Shown here: positions 36,130 to 45,916 of the stretch, one piece after another
Layout: the number at the start of each line of letters is the position of its first letter
Numbering within the stretch: position 1 is the stretch's first letter
NCBI RefSeq assembly: GCF_013407925.2
Contig: NZ_CP060201.1
Coordinates: 6,371,001 to 6,435,000 of the forward strand
Direction of reading: 5' to 3'
DNA length: 64,000 nucleotides
Source: Pseudomonas protegens
GTDB taxonomy: Bacteria > Pseudomonadota > Gammaproteobacteria > Pseudomonadales > Pseudomonadaceae
Translations under genes and position numbers: made by a program
The notes under the pieces: model-generated
What the model saw: only the letters and a program-made list of their open reading frames with translations
Told to the model about the DNA's origin: nothing
Databases searched by the model: none

Positions 36130-38913
36130 TCAATGTTGAATCAAAAGGTTGAGCGCAAAGTCTTGCAACACGGCACTGATCAGCAATTGCTCATGGGGTG
36201 TGACTGCTGCGCTTGAAAAAAGTCCATTCAGTTTGCGGCGCGAGGCGGTGAACGGTAGTTGCACCCGGGTATCGCCCCATCGTTGTGCATCGACCTTGGG
36301 CACTGCGCTGTCTTCCAGCAGCGCGGCGGCCCGGATCGGCACGATCACCAGCAGCCGTTGCTCCTGGTATTCACGCATGAAGGCCAGGATCCGTCCGGCC
36401 TCCTGGCCGAGCACCGGCAAGGCCCGGTAGCGGCCACGCCGGAACAGCTCCGGGTACTGGCGGCGCAGGCCCAGGGTCCGGGCAATCAGGCCTTGCTTGA
36501 TGCCCCCGTCGCGCCAACTGGCCAGCCACTGGCGGGGCTCGCCCAGGCGGTCGAGTGCTTGTTCCCGCGCCTCGTAGTCCACTGGCCGGCGGTTGTCCGG
36601 ATCCACCAGGCTGAAGTCCCAGAATTCGTTGCCCTGATACAGGTCCGGCACCCCCGGCACCGTCATGCGCAGCAAAGTTTGCGCCAGGCTGTTGAGGGCG
36701 CCGGCGGGGGCGATGGCGTTCACCGCGTCGGCGATCGAGCGGCGCAAGGGCAGGCCCTCGGGCGCGCACAGCAGGCGCTCGATAAAGCCTTGCACGGCCT
36801 CTTCGTACTCCAGGTTCGGCGCGGCCCAGTTGCTGTGCAGCTTGGCTTCGCGCAGGGCCTTGAGTTGCCACTGGCCGATCCGCCGGGCGTAGTCGGCCAG
36901 GGCCGGTTGATCATCGGCCGACAGGTCCAGGGGCCAGCTGCCCAGGAGGGTCTGGTAGAGGATCAGTTCATCCGCCGCCGAGGGCGCGGCGCGGCCTTGG
37001 CGCAAGGGCTCGGCCAGCGGCCGCCAGGCCTGCACCTGGCGCACGTACCAGGCCGCGCGCTCGCTGAGCACCGCCAGGCGCGCGCGACTGTCCTCGCCGC
37101 GCTTGTGGTCGTGGGTGGCGCTGGTCAGCAGGTTGTCGGGGAACTGCTCCAGGCGCTGTTCGCAGGCGCTGTGGAAGGCCGCCGGCGCAGCGCTGAACTG
37201 CTCGGTATTGAAGCCCACGTCATTGCGCGCCAGGAGCACCGCCGAGCGATAGAAGGCGGTGTCCTCCACCGCCTTGGCCGCCGTCGGCGAGGTCAGTTGC
37301 TGGAAGCGCACGCCGGCGTGGCGCAGCAGTTTGCGTGGGCGGCCCGCCGGCTGCTGCCGCCAGCCCTGGCCGCCGAGCCAGCGCTCCAGGTAATCGAGCA
37401 CCGGCCAGTCGGTTTCGCCCAGGCTGTCGCGGGCGCCCTGCATGGCCTGCTGGAACACCCGCTGGTCCTGGGGGCCACGGCCGCGGGCGCTGATGTAGGT
37501 GCGATACACCGGAAAGTGCACGATCAGCTCCTGCAGGGCCCGGCGAATGGCGCCCAGGGTCAGGTCGCGGCTCATCAGGTCCAGGCGCGCCACTTGCAGC
37601 AGGGCCTGGGCCACGCTTTCAAAGTCGCTGGCCAAAGAGCCATTGAGGACTTGCTGACGGGCCAACTGCGCTTCCTGGGCAAACTGCGCCGGCCGCTGGC
37701 TGTGCCGGCTCCACAGCTCGGCCAGCAGTGGCTGGCCGGTGGCGGCCTGCTGCAGCAGCGACAGCTGGTTCATGAATTCGTAGCCGGTGCTGCCGTCCAC
37801 GCCCCAGTCGCGGGCCAGGCTTTCTCCGGCGCCGAGGATCTTTTCGACGTAGATCGGCAGGTGCTGGCCCGGGCGCAGGCGCTGGACTCGGCGCCGCAGC
37901 TTGCGGCAGTAGGCCCGGGGATCGGCCAGGCCGTCGATATGGTCGATGCGCAGGCCGTCCACCAGTTGTTCCTCGATCAGCTGGAAGATCTTGGCGTGGG
38001 TGGCTTCGAACACCGCCGGGCGCTCGACCCGCAGGCCGCCCAGCTCGTTGACGTCGAAGAAGCGCCGCCAGTTGATGTCGTCGGCGGCGGTGCGCCAGCT
38101 GGCCAGCCGGTAGCTCTGGCGCTCCAGCAACTGATGCAGGCGCTCCAGGCCTTCGGGCTGGCGCCCGTCGTAGTCTTGCAACCGCCGGGTGAGCGCTTGG
38201 CGCAGCGCCGGCTGTTGCAGCAGGCGCGCCAGGGCCTGTTGCAGGGGCCGGGCCCGGGCGTGGGCAGCGGCATCCGAGCGCAGGGCGTCGAAGGCGTCGG
38301 CCAGGGCCTTGAGCTCGGCCGCGGCCGCCGGTGCCCGGGTCGGGTCGATCCGCAGCAGCTCGCCGTAATCGGCGGGGCAGATGGGGAAGCGATGCGCGTG
38401 GTGCTGCACATGGAAGCCCGCCAGATCCTCGTCCAGCAGCAAGGGCAGGCTGCCTTGCTGCAGCGCCACGCCGTAGTCACTGGCCAGAAAGGGCAGCAAC
38501 AGCTGGCCGTGCATCAGCGGGTCGGGGGAGTGCCACTGGATATCGAAGAATTCGCCATAGGGGCTCAGGCGCCCCCACTGCAACAGGTCCAGCCACCAGG
38601 GGTTGTCGCTGCCACCCACCGCCATGTGGTTGGAGACGATGTCGAGGATCAGGCCCATGCCATGGGCGCGCAAGGCGCTCACCAGGCGCCTGAGGGCCGC
38701 TTCGCCGCCCAGCTCCGGGTTGACCCGGGTCGGGTCCACCACGTCGTAGCCGTGCATCGATCCCGCCCGGGCGCACAGCAGCGGCGAGGCATAGAGGTGG
38801 CTGATGCCCAGGCGCGCGAAGTAGGGCACCAGGGGCACGGCGTGGTCGAGGCTGAACCCCCGGTGGAACTGCAGGCGCAGGCTGGCCCGCAGCGGCGGCA
38901 GGCAGGGGCTCAT
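36130..38913 (-). CDS. treY: Maltooligosyltrehalose synthase TreY
   Basis: A 927-residue GH13_26 enzyme that turns the reducing-end maltose of an alpha-glucan into trehalose. The N-terminus has GYDVVDPTRVNPELGG (about residues 55-70) and LILDIVSNHMAV. The nucleophile Asp324 lies in GLRIDHIDGLADPRAY, the acid/base Glu in IYVEKILGAGES, and SATHDHKRGEDSRARL follows. The long helical insertions typical of TreY are present. It overlaps malQ by ATGA and precedes DUF2934 by 21 bp. It works together with TreZ. Confidence 0.95.
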   Translation of the reverse strand: MSPCLPPLRASLRLQFHRGFSLDHAVPLVPYFARLGISHLYASPLLCARAGSMHGYDVVDPTRVNPELGGEAALRRLVSALRAHGMGLILDIVSNHMAVGGSDNPWWLDLLQWGRLSPYGEFFDIQWHSPDPLMHGQLLLPFLASDYGVALQQGSLPLLLDEDLAGFHVQHHAHRFPICPADYGELLRIDPTRAPAAAAELKALADAFDALRSDAAAHARARPLQQALARLLQQPALRQALTRRLQDYDGRQPEGLERLHQLLERQSYRLASWRTAADDINWRRFFDVNELGGLRVERPAVFEATHAKIFQLIEEQLVDGLRIDHIDGLADPRAYCRKLRRRVQRLRPGQHLPIYVEKILGAGESLARDWGVDGSTGYEFMNQLSLLQQAATGQPLLAELWSRHSQRPAQFAQEAQLARQQVLNGSLASDFESVAQALLQVARLDLMSRDLTLGAIRRALQELIVHFPVYRTYISARGRGPQDQRVFQQAMQGARDSLGETDWPVLDYLERWLGGQGWRQQPAGRPRKLLRHAGVRFQQLTSPTAAKAVEDTAFYRSAVLLARNDVGFNTEQFSAAPAAFHSACEQRLEQFPDNLLTSATHDHKRGEDSRARLAVLSERAAWYVRQVQAWRPLAEPLRQGRAAPSAADELILYQTLLGSWPLDLSADDQPALADYARRIGQWQLKALREAKLHSNWAAPNLEYEEAVQGFIERLLCAPEGLPLRRSIADAVNAIAPAGALNSLAQTLLRMTVPGVPDLYQGNEFWDFSLVDPDNRRPVDYEAREQALDRLGEPRQWLASWRDGGIKQGLIARTLGLRRQYPELFRRGRYRALPVLGQEAGRILAFMREYQEQRLLVIVPIRAAALLEDSAVPKVDAQRWGDTRVQLPFTASRRKLNGLFSSAAVTPHEQLLISAVLQDFALNLLIQH

Positions 38914-40991
38914 CGGTCACGCTCAAGGGCTTGCTGGCGGGCGCAGGCCAGCAGTTCCAGGCGCCGGGCGGCGTCGCTGTCTTCCAGCAGGCGGCGGCTC
39001 GCGCTGGCCAGGCGCCGGCGCCAGTTGGGGTGGCTGTCGAGGGTGCCGGGCAGGTTGGCCTGTTCGTCGATGCCCAGGGCGTCCTCCAGGGGCAGCAGCA
39101 CCAGCGGCGCCCGGGTATGGCCGAGAAAGCGCACGGCAGCGTCGATCACCTGCTCGGTTTCCTGGCAGTCCCGGCGAAAGTTCTGCGGGTCCCGGGCCAG
39201 GGCCTGGCGCAGGCCGTCACGCTCGCGCTGGCGGTGTTCGGCCCATTGCCGGGCGCCGTGTTCGTCCACCAGGCCCAGGCGCAGGTTCCAGTCGATGTCG
39301 CGGCCCTGCCACCAGCCCGTGAGGGTCGGCAGGTCGTGGGTGCTGGTGGTGGCCAGGGCGTTGTCCGGCCAGTCGAGGATCGGCTTGAAGTGGCAGCCGT
39401 GCTCCTGTTCGAACAGCAGCACGCGCATGCCGAGCATGGCCCGGGCGGCCAGCTTGTCGCGCAGGCCGTCGGGCACCGTGCCCAGGTCTTCGCCGAGGAC
39501 AATGGCCTGGTGGCGATGGGACTCCAGGGTCAGCAGGCGCAGCAGGTCGTCCACCGGGTAATTGAGGTAGGCGCCGTCGCTGGGTGGCGCGCCCAGGGGC
39601 ATCACCCACAGGCGCTGCAGGCCCATCACATGGTCGATGCGCAGGCCGCCGGCGTGGGCGAAGTTGGCCCGCAGCATTTCGATGAAGGCGCGAAAGCCAT
39701 GGCGCTGCAGACCCTCGGGGGAGAAGGCGCAGATGCCCCAGCCCTGGCCCTGGCGATTGAGCACGTCCGGTGGCGCGCCCACGGTCAGGGACGCCAGCAG
39801 CTGTTCCTGGCGGCTCCAGGCCTGACTGCCGCCACCGTCGGCGCCCACCGCCAGGTCGGCGATCAGGCCGATGCCCATGCCGCCGCTGCGGGCCGCGCTC
39901 TGGGCCCGCTCCAGGCTGCGGGCGATCAGCCACTGGCAGAAGGCGTGAAAACCGATTTCCTCGGCGTGCTCCTCGGCAAACCGGGCCAGGGCCGGGCTGG
40001 CCGGGTTGCGCCACTGTTCTGGCCAGTGGCGCCAGTCCAGGTCCTCGCCACGGGCCGCCCGCTGGGCCTGGATGGCTTCGAAGCGGCAGTGGTTTTCCAG
40101 GGCTTCGCCGGCGGTCCGGCGATAGCTGGCGAAGTCCTCGTGCAGCGGATGCTGGCCGTGACAGAAACCCTCGTACAGGGCGCGCAAGGCCTGCTGCTTG
40201 GCCTTGGCGGCCTGGGGCCAGTCGATCAGCGGCTGATGCTCCAGGGCCTGCAGCTGTTCGCCGAGGCCCGAGGATTGGATGGCGTTGCGCCAGGCCCGGT
40301 CGCCGAGAATGGCCGCCGGCGCCGCATACAGGCTGTTGAGAAACAGCCGGCTGGAGGGCGAATAGGGGCTGTAGCGCTGGGGATCGGCGGCGAACATGGC
40401 GTGCAGCGGGCTGATGGCCAGGGCGTCGGCGCCGCGCTCGGCGGCCTGGCGGGCCAGGTCTTCCAGGGCCTGGGTGTCGCCAAAGCCGCCATCCCCGGGA
40501 CGCCGCAGGGCATACAGCTGTACCGCCAGGCCCCAGGCGCGGGGCGTGGCCTGGTCCACGGCGTCGGCCACGCTGTAGCAGCGTTCGGGGGCCACGGCGA
40601 GGACGAAGTGTTCGTCGCCCACCTGTATCCCGTGGTAGCCCAGGGGTAGCACCCCGGGCAGCACGCCGGCCTCATCCAGGGCCAGGGACAGCTGGCTGCC
40701 GTCTTCCAGATGGATGGCGCAGAGCGTCTGCGCCGCAAAGTAGCGGGACAGGTCCAGCCCCTGGCCGACGTCGGCGGTGAGCAGCGGCGGCAGGTGCCGA
40801 CTCTGTTGCAGTGCCTGCAATTGCCGCAGGCTGTGCTGGATTTCCTGGTCGTTGTCGGCAGGGTGGCCCAGGCCCGCCAGCACTGCCCGCAGGACCCGGG
40901 GTTCGACCCTTTGCGCCCGGCCGTTGGCATCGACCCAATCCACGGCCAGGCCGGCGCGGCTGGCCAGCAGTTCCAGTTGCGCATCGCTCAT
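38910..40991 (-). CDS. malQ: 4-alpha-glucanotransferase MalQ
   Basis: A 693-residue GH77 amylomaltase of the long bacterial type, with an extra N-terminal domain (about 1-150). The nucleophile Asp453 lies in GLRIDHVMGLQRLW, acid/base Glu501 in IVLGEDLGTVPDGL, and TSTHDLPTLTGWW follows. It joins and disproportionates short maltodextrins left by TreY/TreZ and GlgX. It overlaps both neighbours, treZ and treY, by ATGA, so the three are strictly coupled. Confidence 0.95.
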   Translation of the reverse strand: MSDAQLELLASRAGLAVDWVDANGRAQRVEPRVLRAVLAGLGHPADNDQEIQHSLRQLQALQQSRHLPPLLTADVGQGLDLSRYFAAQTLCAIHLEDGSQLSLALDEAGVLPGVLPLGYHGIQVGDEHFVLAVAPERCYSVADAVDQATPRAWGLAVQLYALRRPGDGGFGDTQALEDLARQAAERGADALAISPLHAMFAADPQRYSPYSPSSRLFLNSLYAAPAAILGDRAWRNAIQSSGLGEQLQALEHQPLIDWPQAAKAKQQALRALYEGFCHGQHPLHEDFASYRRTAGEALENHCRFEAIQAQRAARGEDLDWRHWPEQWRNPASPALARFAEEHAEEIGFHAFCQWLIARSLERAQSAARSGGMGIGLIADLAVGADGGGSQAWSRQEQLLASLTVGAPPDVLNRQGQGWGICAFSPEGLQRHGFRAFIEMLRANFAHAGGLRIDHVMGLQRLWVMPLGAPPSDGAYLNYPVDDLLRLLTLESHRHQAIVLGEDLGTVPDGLRDKLAARAMLGMRVLLFEQEHGCHFKPILDWPDNALATTSTHDLPTLTGWWQGRDIDWNLRLGLVDEHGARQWAEHRQRERDGLRQALARDPQNFRRDCQETEQVIDAAVRFLGHTRAPLVLLPLEDALGIDEQANLPGTLDSHPNWRRRLASASRRLLEDSDAARRLELLACARQQALERDR

Positions 40992-42778
40992 CGGCGTTCT
41001 CCATCAGGGGCTGTCGGGGCGTGTATGTCGTCCAGCTGCACCACCACGCTGTAGGCCGGCAGCCAGCCCTGGCGCCAGTGGTCGAGGCTGCGGGGTGGGT
41101 GTTCGAACCAGAGTTGCCCCGCAGGCTCGGGGGCCAGCTCGACCCGGTGCGGGCTCAGATTGAGGTCGATGCGCAGGCGGCTGCCATCGCCCAGGCGCCA
41201 GCGCGCGCTGAGGGCGCCCTCGGCCAGTACCCGGGTGTCCAGGGCCCGGGCTGCGGGCAGGCGCGGGATCAACTGGCGATGGCGGATCTGCAGCAGGCTG
41301 CGGTACAGCGCCCGGGTCGCGGCGCCCTGGTCGGAGTCGGGCTGCGGGCGCGAGGCCTGGAAGGTCGACAGGGCATTGGGATCGGGGATGCGCTGGCGCT
41401 GGTGGGCATCGGCAAAGGCGCCGAAGGCGGCGAACTCGTTGCGCCGGCCCTCGCGCACCGCCTCGGCCAGCGGCCCCTGGTGACTGGTGAAGAACAGGAA
41501 GGGTTCCTGGGCGGCGACCTCGTCGCCCATGAACAGCAGCGGAATCATCGGTGACAGCAGCAACAGCGCCGTCGCGGCGTGCAGGGCCTGGGGCGCCGCC
41601 AGCTGGTTGAGGCGCTCGCCAAAGGCCCGGTTGCCGATCTGGTCGTGGTTCTGCAGAAACAGCACGAAGGCGCTGGGGGGCAGGTGGCCGCTGGGTTCGC
41701 CGCGGGCCTTGCCGTGGCGGTCGGCATGCCCCTGGAAGGCAAAACCCTGGCTCAGGCAGCGCGCCAGCTGCGCGGTCGGATCGTCCGCGAAGTCGGCGTA
41801 ATAGGCTTCGGTTTCGCCGGTCAGCAGCACGTGCAGGGCGTTGTGGCCGTCATCGTTCCACTGGGCGTCGAAGCCCTGTTGCAGCAGGCTGGCCTGATTG
41901 CGTTCGTTCTCCAGGTTGAGCCACACATGGCGCCCGGGGGGCACGGCCTGGCGCACCCGCCGGGCCAGTTCGAGGAGAAAGTCCGGGTCGTCGATGGCGT
42001 GCACCGCATCCAGGCGCAAGCCGTCGAAGCGGTAGTCCAGGAGCCACATCAGGGCGTTGTCGATAAAGAAGTCGCGGACCGGGCGGCGGCGAAAGTCGAT
42101 GGCCGCGCCCCAGGGGGTGTGCAGGTCCTGGCGAAAGAAGCCCTTGGCGTAGTGCGGCAGGTAGTTGCCGTCGGGGCCGAAGTGGTTGTAGACCACGTCG
42201 AGAATGACCGCCAGGCCCAGGCCGTGGGCGCAGTCGATCAGCGCCTTGAGCGCTTCGGGCGGACCGTAGGAGGCTTCCGGCGCGTAGGGCAGCACCCCGT
42301 CGTAACCCCAGTTGCGCGCGCCGGGGAACTCCGCCAGGGGCATCAGCTCGATGGCGGTCACCCCCAGTTCCACCAGGCCCGGCAAGGCCTGTTGCACCGC
42401 CTGGTAGCCGCCCATGACGCCCACATGCAGCTCGTAGATCACCGCTTCGTGCCAGGGCCGGCCGGCCCAGGTGGGGTGCTGCCATTGATAGGCATCGGCG
42501 GCGACCACCAGGCTCGGGCCGTTGAGGTCGCCGTCCTGGGCCCGGGACGCCGGGTCCGGCACCAGCAGTTGCTGGTCGATCTTGAAGCGGTAGCGGCTGC
42601 CCGGGGGGCAGGGCGCCTCAAGCTCGAACCAGCCATCGGCCTGGGGCTGCATGGGCAGCGACTGGCCCTCGTCGAGTTCCAGGCTGACGCTGCGCGCATC
42701 CGGGGCCCAGAGGGCGAAGCGGGTGCGCGCCGCGTCCAGAACACGCGCGCCGTGGCGCGCCGAGTGATGGCGTGACAT
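40988..42778 (-). CDS. treZ: Maltooligosyltrehalose trehalohydrolase TreZ
   Basis: A 596-residue GH13_10 enzyme that releases trehalose from maltooligosyltrehalose. A CBM48-like N-terminal domain (about 10-100, FALWAPDARSVSLELDEG) precedes the barrel. Asp257 is in FDGLRLDAVHAI, the acid/base Glu in LNLENERNQ, and FLQNHDQIGNR follows. It starts 13 bp after the glgA stop and overlaps malQ by ATGA. Confidence 0.95.
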   Translation of the reverse strand: MSRHHSARHGARVLDAARTRFALWAPDARSVSLELDEGQSLPMQPQADGWFELEAPCPPGSRYRFKIDQQLLVPDPASRAQDGDLNGPSLVVAADAYQWQHPTWAGRPWHEAVIYELHVGVMGGYQAVQQALPGLVELGVTAIELMPLAEFPGARNWGYDGVLPYAPEASYGPPEALKALIDCAHGLGLAVILDVVYNHFGPDGNYLPHYAKGFFRQDLHTPWGAAIDFRRRPVRDFFIDNALMWLLDYRFDGLRLDAVHAIDDPDFLLELARRVRQAVPPGRHVWLNLENERNQASLLQQGFDAQWNDDGHNALHVLLTGETEAYYADFADDPTAQLARCLSQGFAFQGHADRHGKARGEPSGHLPPSAFVLFLQNHDQIGNRAFGERLNQLAAPQALHAATALLLLSPMIPLLFMGDEVAAQEPFLFFTSHQGPLAEAVREGRRNEFAAFGAFADAHQRQRIPDPNALSTFQASRPQPDSDQGAATRALYRSLLQIRHRQLIPRLPAARALDTRVLAEGALSARWRLGDGSRLRIDLNLSPHRVELAPEPAGQLWFEHPPRSLDHWRQGWLPAYSVVVQLDDIHAPTAPDGERR

Positions 42779-42791
42779 CGGCCCCGGCCCC

Positions 42792-44354
42792 TTACGGCCT
42801 CACGGCCTGCCCCAGGGATTTGGCCACCAGTTGCTCATAGAGCTCGGCGTAGGGCTCCACCGCCTTGCACCAGTTGAACGGTGCCGCCATGGCCCGGCAG
42901 CGCATGGCGTTGAGCAGTGCCGGGTAGGCGAACACCTTGAACGCCCGGGCCAGGGCCTGCTGGTAGCTGGGGACCGTGGATTCGTCGAACAGGAACCCGG
43001 TGACGCCATTGTCGATGGTGTCCGCCAGTCCGCCGGTGTTGCGCGCCACCGGCAGCGAGCCGAAGCGCTGGGCGTACATCTGGCTCAGGCCACAGGGCTC
43101 GTAGCGTGACGGCATGAGCAGGAAGTCGCTGCCGGCGAACATGCGTCGGGCGTCGGTTTCGTTGAAGCCGATATGCACCCCGATGCGCCCGGGGAAGCGC
43201 TGGGCCAGGGCGCGCATGGATTGTTCCTCTTCCGGTTCGCCGCGACCGATGATGGCGATCTGGCCACCGGCTTGCACGATGAACTCGGCCACCGCCTCGG
43301 TGAGGTCCAGGCCCTTCTGGTAGACCAGCCGCGAAACCACGGCGAACAGCGGGCCGCTGCTGGGGTCGAGGCCGAACATCTGCCGCACATAGGCGGCATT
43401 GGCCGCCTTGCCTTCCCAGTCGCCGATGCTGAAGGGGCGAAACAGATGGCTGTCGGTGGCGGCGTCCCAGCTCTCGTCGATGCCGTTGGGAATGCCGCTG
43501 AGCAGGCCCTGCTGGGTCTTGCTGGCGAGGAAGCCGTCCAGCCCGCAACCGAAGGCCGGGGTGGTGATTTCCTGGGCATAGGTGGCGCTGACCGTGGTGA
43601 TGTGGCTGGCGTAGGCCATGCCGGCCTTGAGGAACGACAGCTTGCCGTAGAACTCCATGCCTTCCTGTTGCAGGGCGTGTTCGGGAATGCCCAGCTCCGG
43701 GCAAGAGGCCAGGCTGACCACGCCCTGGTAGGCCAGGTTGTGGATGGTGAACAGGGTCGGCGTGCGTTGTCCGCGCCAGTGCATGTAGGCCGGGGCCAGA
43801 CCGGCGGGCCAGTCGTGGGCGTGCACCAGATCGGGGCACCAGTGGATCTGCGCCAGGTTGGCGGCGATATCGGCGGCGGCCAGTCCCAGGCGGGCGAAGC
43901 GAATGTGGTTGTCGGGCCAGTCGCGGCCATTGTTGGCGCCGTAGGGCGTGCCTTCGCGCTCATAGAGTTCCGGGCAGATCAGCACGTAGATCACCAGGCC
44001 GTCGGGCATGTCCATGCGCCCGATCTTGCACGCCGGCAGCGCCGCGTGGCCGCCCAGCTCGCCGATGATGTGGATCGGGTTCTCGCTGTGCAGCACCTGG
44101 GGGTAGCCGGGGATCAGCACCCGTACATCGTGCAGGTGGGCCATGGCCCGGGGCAGGGCGGCGGAGACATCGCCCAGGCCGCCGGTCTTGACCAGGTCGG
44201 CGATTTCCGAGGTGACGAACAGCACCCGCTTGCGGTTGGGATTGTGCCGGGCCAGCGGCAGCACCGTCTTGCTCCCCGAAGTCGGCTGGGCGGCGCGTTC
44301 GCCGGCCTGCGGTTGAGGATGCTCTCCCTGAGTATTCAATACGGCGCTGATCAT
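42792..44354 (-). CDS. glgA: Glycogen (starch) synthase GlgA
   Basis: A 520-residue GT5 glycosyltransferase. The ADP-glucose-binding signature KTGGLGDV starts at residue 56 after an unusually long 40-residue polar leader, which may mean the true start is further in. The catalytic C-terminal half has VSRLVYQKGLDL and the ExFGLxxxE-like region EPCGLSQMYAQRFGS. It would extend alpha-1,4 chains from ADP-glucose. No glgC or glgP is near, so the nucleotide-sugar supply or its exact substrate is open. It is first gene of the minus-strand arm. Confidence 0.92.
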   Translation of the reverse strand: MISAVLNTQGEHPQPQAGERAAQPTSGSKTVLPLARHNPNRKRVLFVTSEIADLVKTGGLGDVSAALPRAMAHLHDVRVLIPGYPQVLHSENPIHIIGELGGHAALPACKIGRMDMPDGLVIYVLICPELYEREGTPYGANNGRDWPDNHIRFARLGLAAADIAANLAQIHWCPDLVHAHDWPAGLAPAYMHWRGQRTPTLFTIHNLAYQGVVSLASCPELGIPEHALQQEGMEFYGKLSFLKAGMAYASHITTVSATYAQEITTPAFGCGLDGFLASKTQQGLLSGIPNGIDESWDAATDSHLFRPFSIGDWEGKAANAAYVRQMFGLDPSSGPLFAVVSRLVYQKGLDLTEAVAEFIVQAGGQIAIIGRGEPEEEQSMRALAQRFPGRIGVHIGFNETDARRMFAGSDFLLMPSRYEPCGLSQMYAQRFGSLPVARNTGGLADTIDNGVTGFLFDESTVPSYQQALARAFKVFAYPALLNAMRCRAMAAPFNWCKAVEPYAELYEQLVAKSLGQAVRP

Positions 44355-44796
44355 AGGTCTCTCCGGTTTTTATTGAAGTGCTGGCGGCCAATTCCTGTGG
44401 CCGGACGCAAACGCGCCACACATCGATCAGCCTGAGCTGCTCGAGCGCTGAAGCAGAAAGGGTGGAGGAGCCGTTGCAAGGAATGCACCAGTGGCAGCGA
44501 CCCTACCTTTAACCTGACCCTGGGCCGAAGCGAAAAGTTTCGACTTTTTCAGTGTCAAAGTGACCGAACGGTCACGGGGCGAATTTCAGTCTAGGACAGA
44601 ACCTAGAGCGTCGCCGTGGCCCCCCGGGTTTTCCTCGGGGGGGCTGGCGCGAGCATGGGCGTCTGCCGACGAAAGGTCGTGGCTGCACCGTCGGCGAGCG
44701 TGGCCGCTGCGCTAGCGGTGCGAAAACGCCGGGGCCCTGCCAGCGGCTGGTGCAGGGCCTGGGGCGCCTTGCCCGAAAATGGGCAGGGGAGGCGGG
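44355..44796. other. 442 bp gene-free region upstream of glgA
   Basis: It holds the glgA leader and promoter. Two palindromes near 44531-44575 are listed separately. On the minus strand AAACTT (44540-44535) and TCAGG (44517-44513) are 17 bp apart and loosely resemble an AlgU/RpoE-type promoter (GAACTT ... TCTGA), with one and two mismatches. The right part, up to the 2-hydroxyacid dehydrogenase stop at 44797, shows no gene. Confidence 0.4.
44531..44575. promoter_or_regulatory. Two palindromic operator candidates upstream of glgA
   Basis: CGAAA-AG-TTTCG (44531-44542) and GTGACCG-AA-CGGTCAC (44560-44575) are both perfect inverted repeats. The second has the look of a TetR-family operator. They lie about 180-220 bp before the glgA start, and the first overlaps the loose AlgU-like -35 match. 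Confidence 0.45.
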
Positions 44797-45750
44797 TCAG
44801 TTGAGCAGGCGGATGGGCCGGCCGGCGTGCCAGGCCTGCAGGTCCTCGATCATCTGGCTGAAGAACACTCGGTAGTTCTGTCGACTGACATAACCGATAT
44901 GGGGCGTGGCCAGGACATTGGGCAGACGCCGGAACGGATGCTCGGCGGGCAAGGGCTCTTCGGCGAACACATCGAGGGCAGCGCCGGCCAGCCGGCCCTG
45001 TTCCAGGGCGGCGATCAACGCCGCTTCGTCGACGATCGGCCCCCGGGCGGTGTTGACCAGCAGCGCGTCGGGCTTCATCCAGGCCAGGGCCTGGGCGTCC
45101 ACCAGGTGGCGGCTGCGTTCACTGAGCACCAGGTGCACCGAGAGCACATCGGCCTGTTCGAACAGGGCCTGCTTGCCGACGAGGGTCACCCCCGCGGCGG
45201 CCGCGCGTTCGGCGCTGAGGTTCTGGCTCCAGGCGATCACCCGCATGCCGAACACCTGACCGAACTGCGCCACCCGCTGGCCGATGTTGCCCAGGCCGAG
45301 CAGGCCCAGGGTCTTGCCGTGCAGGTCGCCGCCCAGGCCCTGTTGCCAGTGACCGGCGCGCAGGGCATTGGCTTCGTTGAGCAGGTTGCGGGTCAGGGCC
45401 ATGAGCAGGGCCCAGGTCAGTTCCGGGGCGGCCTGCCGGTAGCTGTCACTGCCGCAGACCTGGATCCCCAGGGCCTTGGCGGCCTCCAGGTCGATGGCGG
45501 CGTTGCGCATGCCGCCGGTCAGCAGCAACTTGAGTCGGGGCAGGCGTTGCAGCAGAGCGGCGTCGAACAGCGTGCGCTCGCGCATCACGCAGATCACCTG
45601 GAACGGCAGCAGGCGCTGCACCAGAAGCTCGCGGTCGCCGGGATAGTCATGCAGGAAGCTGACCTGGCCGATGCCCTGCAGCACCGACCAGTCCACCACC
45701 TCGCAGGCCACGTCTTGCCAATCGTCGATTACCGCAATCTGCAGCGTCAT
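44797..45750 (-). CDS. D-2-hydroxyacid dehydrogenase family protein
   Basis: A 317-residue NAD-dependent dehydrogenase. The Rossmann motif GLLGLGNIGQRVAQ is at about residues 148-161. The catalytic residues are Arg in VNTARGPIVDEAAL, Glu in the DVFAEEPLP stretch and His in TPHIGYVSRQNY. The substrate is unknown. Relatives include phosphoglycerate and hydroxypyruvate dehydrogenases. The start at 45750 with AGGAG upstream was preferred over an in-frame extension to 45852, which lacks any family similarity. It stands alone. Confidence 0.9.
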   Translation of the reverse strand: MTLQIAVIDDWQDVACEVVDWSVLQGIGQVSFLHDYPGDRELLVQRLLPFQVICVMRERTLFDAALLQRLPRLKLLLTGGMRNAAIDLEAAKALGIQVCGSDSYRQAAPELTWALLMALTRNLLNEANALRAGHWQQGLGGDLHGKTLGLLGLGNIGQRVAQFGQVFGMRVIAWSQNLSAERAAAAGVTLVGKQALFEQADVLSVHLVLSERSRHLVDAQALAWMKPDALLVNTARGPIVDEAALIAALEQGRLAGAALDVFAEEPLPAEHPFRRLPNVLATPHIGYVSRQNYRVFFSQMIEDLQAWHAGRPIRLLN

Positions 45751-45857
45751 GTTCGGGCTCCTGATTCGGGGAGGGATCGAGCGGCCCGGCGGGGCCTGCT
45801 GAGGTTGCCGATCATGGCGCAGATTTGTGGCCATGCGCACGCGGATATTCATCGGCG

Positions 45858-45880
45858 CCGGCCTGTCGGCAAGCCGGTTC
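45858..45880. repeat. Single degenerate REP
   Basis: Read on the minus strand it is GAACCGGCTTGCCGACAGGC, close to the REP core GAGCCGGCTTGCCGGCGAAG. There is no inverted partner nearby. Confidence 0.5.
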
Positions 45881-45916
45881 CGGGAGGCGGATGGCCAGGC
45901 CGCTAGGGGCTGGCCG

